From positions 87,472 to 151,471 of the forward strand of contig NZ_JACZCS010000035.1 of assembly GCF_014904745.1 (NCBI RefSeq): a stretch of DNA of 64,000 nt, given 5' to 3'. This document shows, piece by piece, positions 40,659-50,216 of this stretch (within the stretch, counting starts at the first letter, position 1; every line of letters starts with the position of its first letter). Under the pieces are notes generated by a model, which saw only the letters and a list, made by a program, of their open reading frames with translations, was not told the DNA's origin and did no database searches. The position numbers and the translations under genes were made by a program. Source of the stretch: Oricola nitratireducens. Its GTDB lineage: Bacteria; Pseudomonadota; Alphaproteobacteria; Rhizobiales; Rhizobiaceae.

Positions 40659-41057
40659 TCAGCCCTTCTTTTCGTTGGGCATGTCGACGGGCAGGCCGGC
40701 CTTTTTCCAGGCGCCGAAACCGCCCTCGATATGCTTGACCGGTTCGAGGCCCATGTCCTGCACCGTCTTGGTCGCGAGCGCCGATCGCCAGCCGGCGGCG
40801 CAGAAGAAGATGAAGGTCTTTCCGGACGCAAATATCTCCTTGTGATACGGGCTTTCCGGATCGACCCAGAACTCCAGCATGCCGCGCGGGGCGTGGATGG
40901 CGCCGGGTACGCGGCCTTCGCGCTTCAGTTCACGGATATCCCGGATATCGACGAGGACGACATCATCGCCCTCGGCGAGGTTCGCCGCCTCGGCCGGAGA
41001 CAGCGCTTCGATTTCCGCATTGGCCGCTTCCAGGAGTGCCTTGTAGCCGCGTTTCAT
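40659..41057 (-). CDS. single-domain rhodanese-like protein
   Basis: A 132-residue rhodanese with the active-site loop FFCAAGWRSALA, cysteine at the catalytic position and Arg closing the loop, plus the CH2A-like VDIRDIRELKREGRVPGAIHAP. It would transfer sulfane sulfur from a donor such as thiosulfate or persulfide. It lies 16 bp downstream of the fumarase gene and far from the sHdr locus, so a link to sulfur oxidation is possible but not supported by position. Confidence 0.9.
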   Translation of the reverse strand: MKRGYKALLEAANAEIEALSPAEAANLAEGDDVVLVDIRDIRELKREGRVPGAIHAPRGMLEFWVDPESPYHKEIFASGKTFIFFCAAGWRSALATKTVQDMGLEPVKHIEGGFGAWKKAGLPVDMPNEKKG

Positions 41058-41073
41058 GGGTCCTCCGGGGACA

Positions 41074-42690
41074 TCAGCCCAGGTTCAGTTCCTTGAAGAA
41101 GTCGTTGCCCTTGTCGTCGATCACGATGAAGGCCGGGAAATCCTCGACCTCGATCCTCCAGATCGCTTCCATGCCGAGTTCCGGATATTCGACGACCTCG
41201 ACCTTCTTGATGCAATCCTGGGCGAGGCGGGCGGCCGGGCCGCCGATGGAGCCGAGATAGAAGCCGCCGTGGCGGCCACAGGCCTCGCGCACCACACGTG
41301 AGCGGTTGCCCTTGGCGAGCATCACCATCGATCCGCCGAAGGACTGGAACTGGTCGACATAGGAATCCATGCGGCCGGCGGTCGTCGGGCCGAAGGAGCC
41401 CGAGGCATAGCCCTCCGGCGTCTTGGCCGGGCCGGCGTAATAGATCGGATGGTTCTTGAAATAGTCCGGCATCGGCTCGCCGGCCTCGAGCCGCGCGCGG
41501 ATCTTCGAGTGGGCGAGATCGCGCGCCACGATGATCGGGCCGCTGAGCGAAAGGCGAGTCTTCACCGGGTGTTGCGACAACTCGTTGAGAATCTGAATCA
41601 TCGGCTGGTTGAGGTCGATCCTGACCACGTGCTCGGAGAGCTTCTCCTCGTCGATCTCCGGCATGTATTTCGAGGGATCGGTTTCCAGTTGTTCGATGAA
41701 AATGCCGTCGCGGGTGATCTTGCCGAGCGCCTGGCGGTCGGCGGAACATGACACGCCGATGCCGATCGGTAGCGATGCACCGTGGCGGGGCAGGCGGATC
41801 ACGCGCACGTCATGGCAGAAATACTTGCCGCCGAACTGCGCGCCGACGCCGGTTGCCTGCGTCGCCTTGTGAATTTCGGCCTCCATCGCAAGATCGCGGA
41901 AGGCGTGACCGTCTTCCGAGCCTTGGGTCGGCAGCGTATCGAGATAGCGCGTCGAGGCGAGCTTGACCGTCTTCAGATTCATTTCCGCCGAGGTGCCGCC
42001 GATGACGATGGCGAGGTGGTAGGGCGGGCAGGCCGCGGTCCCGAGCGTAAGGATCTTTTCCTTCAGGAACTCGATCATGCGGTCATGCGTCAGAAGCGAC
42101 GGCGTGCCCTGGTAAAGGAAGGTCTTGTTGGCCGAGCCGCCGCCCTTGGCGACGAACAGGAACTTGTAGGCGTCCTCGCCTTCCTCGTAGATGTCGATCT
42201 GGGCGGGAAGGTTGTTTTTGGTGTTCTTCTCCTCGAACATCGACAGCGGCGCCAGTTGCGAATAGCGCAGGTTCTTCCTTGTGTAGGCGTCGAGCACACC
42301 GGCGCCGAGCGAATCCTCGTCGCCGCCGTCAGTCCACACGCGGCGGCCCTTCTTGCCCATCACGATTGCCGTGCCGGTGTCCTGGCACATGGGCAGCACG
42401 CCGCCGGCGGCGATATTGGCGTTCTTGAGGAGATCGTAGGCGACGAAACGGTCGTTCTCTGTCGCCTCCGGATCATCGAGAATGGAGGCGAGCTGCTTCA
42501 GGTGGCCGGGACGCAGCAGGTGGTTGATGTCACCGAAGGCCGTTTCGGAGAGAAGCCGCAGCCCTTCCTGTTCGACGACAAGGACGTCCTCGCCGCGGAA
42601 CGTGTCGACGGAGACATGATCGCTCGTCAGCCTGCGCCAGGGCGTTTCTGCTTCGCCAAGCGGAAAAAGTTGGTTGCGGCCGTCTGCCAT
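41074..42690 (-). CDS. fumA: class I (iron-sulfur) fumarate hydratase
   Basis: A 538-residue two-domain class I fumarase. Cluster cysteines lie in [22 protein letters not shown] and GVSCSADRQ; the beta-domain carries [16 protein letters not shown] and the catalytic region. It hydrates fumarate to malate and is oxygen-sensitive. The ATG at 42690 follows AAGGA and gives the normal length. Upstream in-frame codons to 42738 lack a ribosome site. Confidence 0.95.
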   Translation of the reverse strand: MADGRNQLFPLGEAETPWRRLTSDHVSVDTFRGEDVLVVEQEGLRLLSETAFGDINHLLRPGHLKQLASILDDPEATENDRFVAYDLLKNANIAAGGVLPMCQDTGTAIVMGKKGRRVWTDGGDEDSLGAGVLDAYTRKNLRYSQLAPLSMFEEKNTKNNLPAQIDIYEEGEDAYKFLFVAKGGGSANKTFLYQGTPSLLTHDRMIEFLKEKILTLGTAACPPYHLAIVIGGTSAEMNLKTVKLASTRYLDTLPTQGSEDGHAFRDLAMEAEIHKATQATGVGAQFGGKYFCHDVRVIRLPRHGASLPIGIGVSCSADRQALGKITRDGIFIEQLETDPSKYMPEIDEEKLSEHVVRIDLNQPMIQILNELSQHPVKTRLSLSGPIIVARDLAHSKIRARLEAGEPMPDYFKNHPIYYAGPAKTPEGYASGSFGPTTAGRMDSYVDQFQSFGGSMVMLAKGNRSRVVREACGRHGGFYLGSIGGPAARLAQDCIKKVEVVEYPELGMEAIWRIEVEDFPAFIVIDDKGNDFFKELNLG

Positions 42691-42791
42691 GTTCGCTTCC
42701 TTGCCTGATTGAAGAATCTGGCGGTTTTCATATCGCAATGCAGCGCGAAGGCAATGCGGCGATGGTCAAACGCGGCCAATTTCACAGTTGG

Positions 42792-43721
42792 TCAGGCGAG
42801 TGCGGCGCGGATCGCGTCGAGACCATCATCGGAGAGCGCGAAAGCGGCGGCGCGTGCGTTCCTCCCGATCTGTTCGGGCGTGCTGGCTCCGGCGATCACG
42901 CTCGGCACGGCCCGCGATTTCAGGAGATAGGCGAAGGCGAGATCGATCAGCTCGCCGCCGAGCCATTCCGCAACACGGGCCAGACGTACCGCCGTTTCCA
43001 GGTTCTCCTGTTTCAGAAAAAGGTCTGCGAGCCGTTTGGAGCCTGCAAGGCGCGTCCCCTCCGGTGCGGGCTTTCCGGCTTCGTACTTTCCAGTCAGGAC
43101 TCCGCTTGCGAGCGGGAAGAAGGGCAGGAGCCCGATGCCGTATTTCTCGCAGACGGGCAGGACATCCTCTTCGACGTCGCGCGCCAGCAGGCTGTATTCC
43201 GCCTGTGTGGAGATGAAGCGGTTGGTGCCGAGTTCCCTGGCGATGAAATGCGCCTCGACGATCTGCCAGGCCGAAAACTGCGAACAGCCGGCATAGCGCA
43301 CCTTTCCCGCACGGATGAGGTCGTCGAGCGCGCGCAGCGTCTCCTCGACCGGCGTGTCGGGATCCGGCTTGTGGAACTGGAAGAGGTCGATCCGGTCGGT
43401 GCCGAGACGCTTCAGGCTCGCCTCTACGGAGGCGATGACTGAGCTGTGCGATCCGCCGGTGCCTTCGGCATAGCCGAACTTGGTCGCGACGACGACATCA
43501 TTGCGCCGTTTGCCAAGCGCCCTGCCCACGATCTCCTCCGAACGGCCGAATGTGCCCATCGGGTAGACGTCGGCGGTGTCGAAGAGGGTTACGCCGTGAT
43601 CGAGCGCGGCATGGACAACCCGGGTGGACGCGTCCTCGTCGAGGCGGCCGCCGAAATTGTTGCAACCGAGGCCGAGCGCGGACACCTTCAGGTCCGAATT
43701 GCCGATTGTCCTGAATTGCAT
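42792..43721 (-). CDS. aldo/keto reductase
   Basis: A 309-residue NADPH-dependent AKR. Tetrad residues are in LFDTADVYPMGTFG (Asp, Tyr), VVATKFGY (Lys) and LFQFHKPDPDTP (His). The cofactor motif near the C-terminus (SVIAGASTPEQIGRNARAA) is intact. The substrate is undefined; the family reduces aldehydes, ketones and oxidised lipids. It lies 17 bp upstream of the end of the Liv transporter genes' last member and may be its own unit. Confidence 0.92.
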   Translation of the reverse strand: MQFRTIGNSDLKVSALGLGCNNFGGRLDEDASTRVVHAALDHGVTLFDTADVYPMGTFGRSEEIVGRALGKRRNDVVVATKFGYAEGTGGSHSSVIASVEASLKRLGTDRIDLFQFHKPDPDTPVEETLRALDDLIRAGKVRYAGCSQFSAWQIVEAHFIARELGTNRFISTQAEYSLLARDVEEDVLPVCEKYGIGLLPFFPLASGVLTGKYEAGKPAPEGTRLAGSKRLADLFLKQENLETAVRLARVAEWLGGELIDLAFAYLLKSRAVPSVIAGASTPEQIGRNARAAAFALSDDGLDAIRAALA

Positions 43722-43738
43722 CGGATTGTCTCCGTTTG

Positions 43739-44452
43739 TCAGGCGCTGATGTTGAGACCGATATAGCGGTCGAGCGTCGCCTGATCGTTGACGAGTTCCT
43801 GCGATGGCGCCTCGTGGACGATACGTCCGCGTTCCAGGATGATTGCACTATCGGTCATCTCAAGCGCCACCTCGGCATGCTGTTCGACCAGCATCAGCGT
43901 CATGCCGGCCTCGCGAACCATCTTTCGGATGGATTCGCCGAGCTCTTCCACGATAATCGGGGCGAGACCTTCGAGCGGCTCGTCGAGCAGCAGCATGGTC
44001 GGGTTGGTCATCAGCGTGCGCCCGATCGCGAGCATTTGCTGTTCGCCGCCGGACAACTGGTTGCCCTTGTTCTCCCGGCGTTCTTTCAGGCGCGGGAACA
44101 GGTCGTAGACCCTGGCGACATCCCACGCGCCGGACCGGGCGACGACCACGAGGTTTTCCTCGACGGTCAGCGAGCGGAAAATGTCGCGTTCCTGCGGCAC
44201 CCAGCCGATGCCGAGCCGGGCGCGCAGATGCGGTTTAACCGTCTGGATCTCCCGGCCGCGCCACACAATCGTCCCGGACAGAAATTGCGTGAAGCCCATG
44301 ATCGTCTGGATCAGCGTGGACTTGCCGACGCCGTTGCGGCCGAGCAAGGCCATGCCGGCGCCTTCCGCAACCGAGAAGGAAACGCCGTCGAGCACGACGG
44401 AATCGCCATAGCCGGCGCGCACGTCGCGGAATTCCAGAAGCGGCTCAGCCAT
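43739..44452 (-). CDS. livF: branched-chain amino-acid ABC transporter ATPase LivF
   Basis: A 237-residue ABC ATPase with Walker A ALLGRNGVGKSTLIQTIMG, signature NQLSGGEQQMLAIGR and Walker B MLLLDEPLEGLAP. Together with LivG it energises the LivHM channel. The ATG at 44452 overlaps livG by 8 bp. Short C-terminus and the LivF-typical EGLAP after Walker B distinguish it from LivG. Confidence 0.93.
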   Translation of the reverse strand: MAEPLLEFRDVRAGYGDSVVLDGVSFSVAEGAGMALLGRNGVGKSTLIQTIMGFTQFLSGTIVWRGREIQTVKPHLRARLGIGWVPQERDIFRSLTVEENLVVVARSGAWDVARVYDLFPRLKERRENKGNQLSGGEQQMLAIGRTLMTNPTMLLLDEPLEGLAPIIVEELGESIRKMVREAGMTLMLVEQHAEVALEMTDSAIILERGRIVHEAPSQELVNDQATLDRYIGLNISA

Positions 44453-45194
44453 GATGCGCGCCTCCCAGATAGACTTCACGGACGCGCGGATCATGCGCGA
44501 TCTCGTCGGGCGTGCCTTCGGTGAGGATCGCGCCCTGCACGAGCACGGTGATCCTGCTTGCGAAGGAAAAGACGAGGTTCATGTCGTGTTCGATGAAAAG
44601 GATCGAGATGTCTTCGGGCAGCGCGGCGATGACCTCGAACAGCGCCGCGCTCTCGCTTTTCGGCACGCCGGCGGCCGGCTCGTCGAGCAGCAGCACCTTC
44701 GGCCGCGAGGCCAGTGCCAGCGCGATCTCCAGCAGGCGTTGCTGACCGTAGGCGAGGTCGCGTGTCGGTTTGACTGCGTCGTCGCCAAGACCAACTTTCG
44801 ACAGTAGATCATGGGCCTCGTCGATTCCTTCGGCGTGTTTCGAAAGGCCGGAAAGCCAGTGGCCGGAAGTGCCGTTGCGCTCGCAGATCGCCATGACCGC
44901 CGATTCCAGCGGCGTGAGCTGCGGAAACAGCGTGTTGATCTGGAAGGTGCGGGACAGGCCGCGCTTCACGCGGGCATTCGGCTCCAGCCGCGTCACGTCC
45001 TCTCCGTTCAGCAGCACCGTGCCGGTGTCGGGCGCAAGCGTGCCCGTGATCAGGTTGATCAGCGTCGTCTTGCCGGCGCCGTTCGGGCCGATCAGCGCAT
45101 GGCGCGCGCCCTTCGGCAGCGCCAGAGAGACGTTGTCGGAAACGACCAGCTTGCCGAAAGCCTTGCCGATATTGTTTGTCTCAAGGCTGTTCAT
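44445..45194 (-). CDS. livG: branched-chain amino-acid ABC transporter ATPase LivG
   Basis: A 249-residue ABC ATPase with Walker A LIGPNGAGKTTLINLITG, signature LAYGQQRLLEIALALA (a LivG-type GQ signature) and Walker B VLLLDEPAAGVPKSE. The C-terminal YLGG block is LivG-like. It overlaps livM by 4 bp and livF by 8 bp, so HMGF are one translation-coupled unit. Confidence 0.93.
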   Translation of the reverse strand: MNSLETNNIGKAFGKLVVSDNVSLALPKGARHALIGPNGAGKTTLINLITGTLAPDTGTVLLNGEDVTRLEPNARVKRGLSRTFQINTLFPQLTPLESAVMAICERNGTSGHWLSGLSKHAEGIDEAHDLLSKVGLGDDAVKPTRDLAYGQQRLLEIALALASRPKVLLLDEPAAGVPKSESAALFEVIAALPEDISILFIEHDMNLVFSFASRITVLVQGAILTEGTPDEIAHDPRVREVYLGGAHHG

Positions 45195-46162
45195 GAGCGC
45201 CTCCCGATACGGGCAAGGCGCTCGAGCCCGCCGAGGATGCCGCGCGGCATGAAGAGGACGACGAAGATCAGGATCAGGCCGATCCAGAAATACCAGTATT
45301 GCAGGTAGAAGCCGGAAATCTGGTCACGCGCGACCATGAAGATGATTGCGCCGAGGATAGCGCCGTAGAGGCGGCCGGTGCCGCCGAGGATCAGCATCAC
45401 GGCGATTTCTGCCGAGCGCTGGAAGCCAAGCGCCTCGGGCGAGACCGTTTCCGAGACCTGCGCGAGCAATGCGCCGGCGACGCCTGCAAAGGCAGCGGAG
45501 ATGACGAAGATTTTCTGCAGGTGACCCCGGTTTGGTGCCCCAAGCGCGGTCGTGCGCACCGGATTTTCGCGGATTGCTTCCAATGTCAGGCCGAAGGGCG
45601 AATGCACGATCCTGCGCGCCAGAAGAAACAGGATGAACAACACGCTGATCGCATAGGCGTAGGCGGTGTGGCCCCACAGCGAGAATTTCCAGATGCCGAG
45701 CAGCTTCCATGTGTCTATGCCCTGGAGGCCGTCGGAGCCGCCCGTAAACTGGTCGAACGTAATGGCCAGTTCAGTCATCAGGAAGGACAGGCCGAGCGTG
45801 ATCATCAGAAGCGCAAGGTGCTGCACCCTGACGATCATGAAACTGACAATATAGCCGGCAAGCGCCGACACGGCCGCGGCCAGCGCGAGGCCGGAGATCG
45901 GCTCGCCCCAGCCTCTGGCCGAGAGGATGCCGGCGGTATAGGCGCCGATGCCGAAGAAGGCCGCGTGGCCGAGCGAGATGATGCCGGCATATCCGAGGAT
46001 CAGGTCGAGCGAGATGCAGAACAGCGCCGCGACCGCGACGGATGCGGCGAGCGACAGATAGTGCTCGAAGAATACGAACGGAATGACCGCGGCCGCGATC
46101 CAGAAGACGATTTCATAGGGTGAAATGCGGGCTCTTGCCCTTATCCAGCTTTTCGGTTCCAT
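45191..46162 (-). CDS. livM: branched-chain amino-acid ABC transporter permease LivM
   Basis: A 323-residue permease with about ten hydrophobic segments. LivM signatures are LDLILGYAGIISLGHAAFFGIGAY and the EAA-like ENPVRTTALGAPNRGHLQKIFVISA. The C-terminal GTGRLYGAILGAIIF is also typical. It follows livH by 3 bp and overlaps livG by 4 bp. Substrate might be branched-chain amino acids, amides or other carboxylates. Confidence 0.93.
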   Translation of the reverse strand: MEPKSWIRARARISPYEIVFWIAAAVIPFVFFEHYLSLAASVAVAALFCISLDLILGYAGIISLGHAAFFGIGAYTAGILSARGWGEPISGLALAAAVSALAGYIVSFMIVRVQHLALLMITLGLSFLMTELAITFDQFTGGSDGLQGIDTWKLLGIWKFSLWGHTAYAYAISVLFILFLLARRIVHSPFGLTLEAIRENPVRTTALGAPNRGHLQKIFVISAAFAGVAGALLAQVSETVSPEALGFQRSAEIAVMLILGGTGRLYGAILGAIIFMVARDQISGFYLQYWYFWIGLILIFVVLFMPRGILGGLERLARIGRRS

Positions 46163-46165
46163 GAC

Positions 46166-47026
46166 CTAACGCCTCGCAAACAGGCCGTTGGGCCGGAAGA
46201 ACAGAATCACGACCATGAACAGGTAGATCAGGAAGGCCCCCACTTCGGGAAAGAGGAATTTGCCGACGACGTCGAAGATTCCGAGAGCGGCGGCGGCGAC
46301 GAAACTGCCCCAGATGGAGCCGAGGCCGCCGATGGAAACCACGATGAGGACCGGCACCAGGACGTGGAAACCGAAATTCGGATCGATGAACAGGATGTTG
46401 ATGGCAAGTGCGCCACCGAGGCCCGCCAAGCCGCTGCCAAGCGCGAAGGTCAGCGCGAAGATGACGCTGATATTGAGGCCGAGGCCGCTCGCGACCTTGC
46501 CGTTGTCGACGGCGGCGCGGACCATGGCGCCAAAGCGCGTATATTCGAGCACGCCGACCAGGACGGTGGTGATGAGCAGCGCAACGACCACGAGGAAGAT
46601 CCTGTAGGAGGGCAGTTTCAGCGCGCCGATCTCGACAAATCCCTTCAGATAGCCGGGCAGTTCGACGGAGTGATGCACCGTTCCGAAGAAAAAGGCGGCG
46701 ACGGCATAGGATGCGAAGACCACGCCGATCGTCAGCAGGACCTGGTTGAGCTCGCCCGACTTGTATATGCGCCGGAACAGGACGACCTCGAATCCGGCCG
46801 CGATGATCGCCGTCACGATGAAGGCGAAGGGCAGGGTGGCGAGAAACGGCCAGCCTGCGAGTTCGACCAGCGCATAGGTCACGTAGCCGCCGAGCATGGC
46901 GAAGGCGCCATGGGCGAGGTTGGTGAAATTCATCAGGCCGAGCGTCACGGACAGGCCGACGGACAGCAGGAAAAGCAGCATCCCGTAGGATAATCCGTCG
47001 AACAGGACTGCAATCAGCGTGGACAT
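46166..47026 (-). CDS. livH: branched-chain amino-acid ABC transporter permease LivH
   Basis: A 286-residue permease with LSYGMLLFLLSVGLSVTLGLM and NFTNLAHGAFAMLGGYV, the LivH N-terminal motif, and GLGSIWGSFVAAAALG near the end. The ATG at 47026 is chosen because the longer alternative (47059) lies inside the stem of a rho-independent terminator. Expression of livHMGF must therefore read through that terminator or use its own start. Confidence 0.92.
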   Translation of the reverse strand: MSTLIAVLFDGLSYGMLLFLLSVGLSVTLGLMNFTNLAHGAFAMLGGYVTYALVELAGWPFLATLPFAFIVTAIIAAGFEVVLFRRIYKSGELNQVLLTIGVVFASYAVAAFFFGTVHHSVELPGYLKGFVEIGALKLPSYRIFLVVVALLITTVLVGVLEYTRFGAMVRAAVDNGKVASGLGLNISVIFALTFALGSGLAGLGGALAINILFIDPNFGFHVLVPVLIVVSIGGLGSIWGSFVAAAALGIFDVVGKFLFPEVGAFLIYLFMVVILFFRPNGLFARR

Positions 47027-47039
47027 TGGAAAAGCCTTG

Positions 47040-47071
47040 AAAAAGGCCGGCGCGGACATGCCGCGCCGGCC
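47040..47071 (-). terminator. intra-operon terminator between binding protein and livH
   Basis: On the minus strand an 11-bp perfect stem GGCCGGCGCGG-CATGT-CCGCGCCGGCC is followed by TTTTT. It starts 13 bp after the binding-protein stop and ends before the livH ATG. It is a textbook intrinsic terminator and should make binding protein in excess over the membrane complex. Confidence 0.87.
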
Positions 47072-47083
47072 CCGGGGATCAGT

Positions 47084-48235
47084 CTATCTTGCGTTATCGA
47101 TCTGGTCGATGATGACGTTTTGCGGCTTGCCGTCGACCATCTGCACTTCGCGTATCCAGATCGTCTGAACCACGTCTCCGGTCTCGGCGTCGATGCCCAT
47201 CGGGCCGCGCGGGCTGTCCCAAGTCATGCCCTTGGCCGCCTTGATCAGCGCCGCGGCGGAGGCGTCGCCGCCGGTGGCTTCCAGCGCCTTGTAGATTGCC
47301 GCCATGCCGTCATAGGCGCCGATCGAGTAGATGTCGGGATCACGGCCGTCATTGGCGTCACGGTATGCCTTGACGAACTCGTTGTTGAGCGGATCGTCGC
47401 GGTGCACGTTGTAGTGATAGGCGGTGATGATGCCGGCCGCGGTTTCGCCCATCGCCTCTAGCGCGGCGTCATCGGTCAGTTCGCCTTGGCCGTAGATCTT
47501 GGTGTTCTTCGCGGTGATGCCGCGTTCGGCGAGGGCCTTGCCGAGGGCCGGCGGCTGCGTGCCGCCGGGCACCCAGACGTAGAGCGCTTCCGGCTTCGCC
47601 TCGGCGATGCGCTGGACGAAGGGAGCGAAGTCGGGATTGACGACCGGTGTGCGGTCCTGGCCGACGACTTCGCCGCCGGCGGCCTTGAAGGCCTCCTCGA
47701 ACGCGGCGCCGGAGCCGATTCCCGGGCCGTAATCCGTCACCATCGTATAGACCTGCTTGACGCCTTGCTTGGCGACCCAGGCGCCGAAATTGCCGTTGAT
47801 CTGGCTGGCTGTGGCCGAGGTCCGGATCATGTAGGGCGACTTGGTGATGATCACCGGCGTGGTGGCATTCATGACCACCATGAACTTTTCGGCTTCAGCC
47901 GACACATCGCCCATCGCAAGCGCGTTGGGTGTGAGAAGCGCTCCGGCCAGGATATCGACGCCATCGCGCACCACGAGTTCCTCGGCAAGGCGTTTGGCGA
48001 CGTCGGGCGCGATGCCGCCGACATCCTTGCGGATGATCTCGATCTTCTTGCCGGCGACTTCGTCGCCATGCTGCTGCATGTAAAGCTTGATGCCCGCGTC
48101 GAGCTGCGCGCCGGGATCGGCGAACTGCCCGGAATAGGCGTTGATGATGCCGATTTTCACTGTGTCCTGGGCCATCGCCGAGCCGCCCAGCAGCGACAAG
48201 GTCAATGCGCAGACGGCTGTTAGTGTCTTTCTCAT
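47084..48235 (-). CDS. Liv-type substrate-binding protein
   Basis: A 383-residue periplasmic Leu/Ile/Val-family binding protein with signal peptide (LTAVCALTLSLLGGSAMAQ, cleavage near 22). Blocks VKIGIINAYSGQFADPGAQL, TSATASQINGNFGAW and TMVTDYGPGIGSGAAFEEAF fit Peripla_BP_6. GGGAGG lies six bases before the ATG at 48235; a longer frame upstream overlaps the CocE gene and is spurious. An intrinsic terminator follows at once. The ligand may be an amino acid, amide or aromatic carboxylate. Confidence 0.93.
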   Translation of the reverse strand: MRKTLTAVCALTLSLLGGSAMAQDTVKIGIINAYSGQFADPGAQLDAGIKLYMQQHGDEVAGKKIEIIRKDVGGIAPDVAKRLAEELVVRDGVDILAGALLTPNALAMGDVSAEAEKFMVVMNATTPVIITKSPYMIRTSATASQINGNFGAWVAKQGVKQVYTMVTDYGPGIGSGAAFEEAFKAAGGEVVGQDRTPVVNPDFAPFVQRIAEAKPEALYVWVPGGTQPPALGKALAERGITAKNTKIYGQGELTDDAALEAMGETAAGIITAYHYNVHRDDPLNNEFVKAYRDANDGRDPDIYSIGAYDGMAAIYKALEATGGDASAAALIKAAKGMTWDSPRGPMGIDAETGDVVQTIWIREVQMVDGKPQNVIIDQIDNAR

Positions 48236-48297
48236 GTTTTTCCTCCCTGACATGATTGTCGGTTTTCGAAAAAGCGTAGGCTTGCAGCACCTTTGCG

Positions 48298-49950
48298 TCA
48301 ATTTGGGGAACCGCGCGCCGTATCGATGATCGGCAACAAGAGCCGGGCGGGCCGATCGCCGCCCATGTGAACATTCTGGCGTCCGGCATTGCGCAGATCC
48401 TCGTGCCGCGCATGGACGCTCGGCTTGGGATAGTCGTAGATGTCGGACCCCTGGATGACGAGCCGCAGGTTTTCGCCAGCCTCGAAGCGTGTTCCGGACG
48501 GCCAGATTTCGATGTCGACCGGCACGATCTCGCCCGGAGCAAGCTTCCGTTCGCGCCGGTGGGCGAGGACCGGCATGAAGGGCGTGGAGGCTGCCGCGTC
48601 GAGTTCGCGATGCGAGACGCGCAGCCAGCCGAGCGCGACCGGCCCGTCCTCGAACTGGGCGTAATAGGCGAACGGCACGATGGTGCCGGCGGCGTCGAGC
48701 TTCTGGACGGCGACGAAGATATCCATGTCGTCGCCCACATCGACCGAGACCCAAAGCTTCAGCGCCATGTGCCCTACGATGTCGGTGGTCTCGTCGAAAC
48801 GGTGATCGAAGGTCAGGCTTTCGCCGGCGGTCGGGTCGTAGGAGACCGTCGCCGGACCGCCGGGTGCGGCGTCGAGGCGGCCCGGAGCCAGATAGAGCGG
48901 GACATAGTCCGTATCCTCGATCGGCCACTGGCGAGCGGGGAGTTCGGCGCCCTGGTAGTATTTCTCGCGCAGTTCGTAGCGCACCGGCGGCCAGGCCGTG
49001 ACTTCAGTCTCCTTACCGAGGAGGAAATGATCGAAAAAGGCGCGTTGCATCTCGACGCAGCGCGGCTCGTAGTAATGCGCCCATTTCTTACGGCCATGGA
49101 CATAGAGCCATTTCTGCTTCGAGGAGATGCGTCGGAAGCCTTCGAGCGTGCCGCGGGTGTGCAGCGCCTGGTCGGTCCAGCTTGCACAGACGAAGGCCGG
49201 AACCTCGATCCTTTCCAGTTTCGCCCGCTTGCTGTCCCAATAGGCGTCGAAAAGCGTTCGTTCCTTCGTTTCGAGCCGAAGGTCTTCGATTTCCGTTACC
49301 GAATGGCCCCAGCGGCCGGGCAGATAGTCCCAGAACGAGGTTTCGGGGATGCCGCCGTGGCGCACAACCTCGCGATAGGTGTCGCTCCAGCCTTCCCACG
49401 GATTGATGGCGGCCAAATGCGGGGGATTGAGTTCGGCGACGCGCCATTGCGAGGAGGTGAGGTAGGACACGCCGGACAGGCCGACCTTGCCGTTCGACCA
49501 GGGCTGCGTTCCTGCCCATTCGATCAGCGCGGCGTAATCCTCGGCCTCTTCGGGCGAGAGATAGGTGGCGCGGCCCTGCGAATACCATGTGCCGCGCGGG
49601 TCGGCGTTGATGACCGCGTAGCCGTGGCGCGCCCAGTAGACCGGGTCGGGTGCCTCGAAGGCGGTGTAGGCCGACAGCTTCTCGTCATCGACGTCGGCGG
49701 CCGGAAAATTGACCGAATAGCGCGTGTGGCCGTGCTTGCCGTAGGGGCCCCAGCCGATCAGCGGGGCGGCAATCCCGTCGAGCGGGCGGAAGACGTCGAC
49801 GTGGATCGTCACGCCGTCGGGGAGGGTGACGGGCACGTCCTTTTCGTAAAGGACTCCATCGATCTCGATACGCTGGTATTTCGGCGGCGTGCCGCCGCGA
49901 TCCTCCGGGGCGGAAAGCGGAGGCCTGAAACGGTATTCAAATGTCGCCAT
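48298..49950 (-). CDS. CocE/NonD-family hydrolase
   Basis: A 550-residue X-prolyl-dipeptidase-like (S15) alpha/beta hydrolase with a C-terminal jelly-roll (CocE C-domain). The catalytic serine lies in KVGLSGVSYLTS, in the ADPRGTWYSQG/AGTQPWSNG context, and the lid begins INPWEGWSD. The GRKKWAHYYEP segment holds the likely His. The family hydrolyses esters, amides and antibiotics (cocaine esterase, glutaryl-7-ACA acylase). The ATG at 49950 has GGGAGGAG four bases upstream. Placed just upstream of the Liv binding protein on the same strand, its product could be the transported substrate's metabolic enzyme. Confidence 0.9.
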   Translation of the reverse strand: MATFEYRFRPPLSAPEDRGGTPPKYQRIEIDGVLYEKDVPVTLPDGVTIHVDVFRPLDGIAAPLIGWGPYGKHGHTRYSVNFPAADVDDEKLSAYTAFEAPDPVYWARHGYAVINADPRGTWYSQGRATYLSPEEAEDYAALIEWAGTQPWSNGKVGLSGVSYLTSSQWRVAELNPPHLAAINPWEGWSDTYREVVRHGGIPETSFWDYLPGRWGHSVTEIEDLRLETKERTLFDAYWDSKRAKLERIEVPAFVCASWTDQALHTRGTLEGFRRISSKQKWLYVHGRKKWAHYYEPRCVEMQRAFFDHFLLGKETEVTAWPPVRYELREKYYQGAELPARQWPIEDTDYVPLYLAPGRLDAAPGGPATVSYDPTAGESLTFDHRFDETTDIVGHMALKLWVSVDVGDDMDIFVAVQKLDAAGTIVPFAYYAQFEDGPVALGWLRVSHRELDAAASTPFMPVLAHRRERKLAPGEIVPVDIEIWPSGTRFEAGENLRLVIQGSDIYDYPKPSVHARHEDLRNAGRQNVHMGGDRPARLLLPIIDTARGSPN

Positions 49951-50194
49951 TTCTCCTCCCATTCTTTGTATTAGCTGCTCGAACGGGATGCGGTCTCACG
50001 AAAGTCGCATCGCGTTCAGGTATACATAAGTGCCGATCCGCCTTGTCCCGGCACATCCCCTCGTTGGCGGATAATCTCCCTATCTACCGAAGAAATTCAA
50101 GCAAATTCTCAATCGTGGACGAAACGTCGCGTTATTCCGAAATTCGCACTCATGCATACAATCCGCTTCCTTGAGCGTGCGACCCTCGGGGAAT

Positions 50195-50212
50195 GCCGGT
50201 TTCGGCACCGGC
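50195..50212 (-). other. small hairpin after the second TauE gene
   Basis: GCCGGT-TTCGGC-ACCGGC is a perfect 6-bp stem 4 bp beyond the TauE stop. No T-run follows, so it is only a weak terminator candidate. The rest of the 266-bp gap (49951-50216) holds no convincing gene; an ORF at 49941-50174 has no ribosome site and unlikely composition. Confidence 0.35.
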
Positions 50213-50216
50213 CCCG

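Noticed and set aside
47027..47059. Alternative livH start at 47059
   Set aside because: The codons fall inside a perfect intrinsic-terminator stem.
48236..48928. N-terminal extension of the Liv-type binding protein
   Set aside because: It overlaps the CocE gene, is Arg/Ala-rich, and lies upstream of a clear signal peptide with GGGAGG ribosome site at 48235.
49951..50174. Small ORF in the gap upstream of the CocE gene
   Set aside because: No ribosome site, no recognisable domain, unlikely residue composition.
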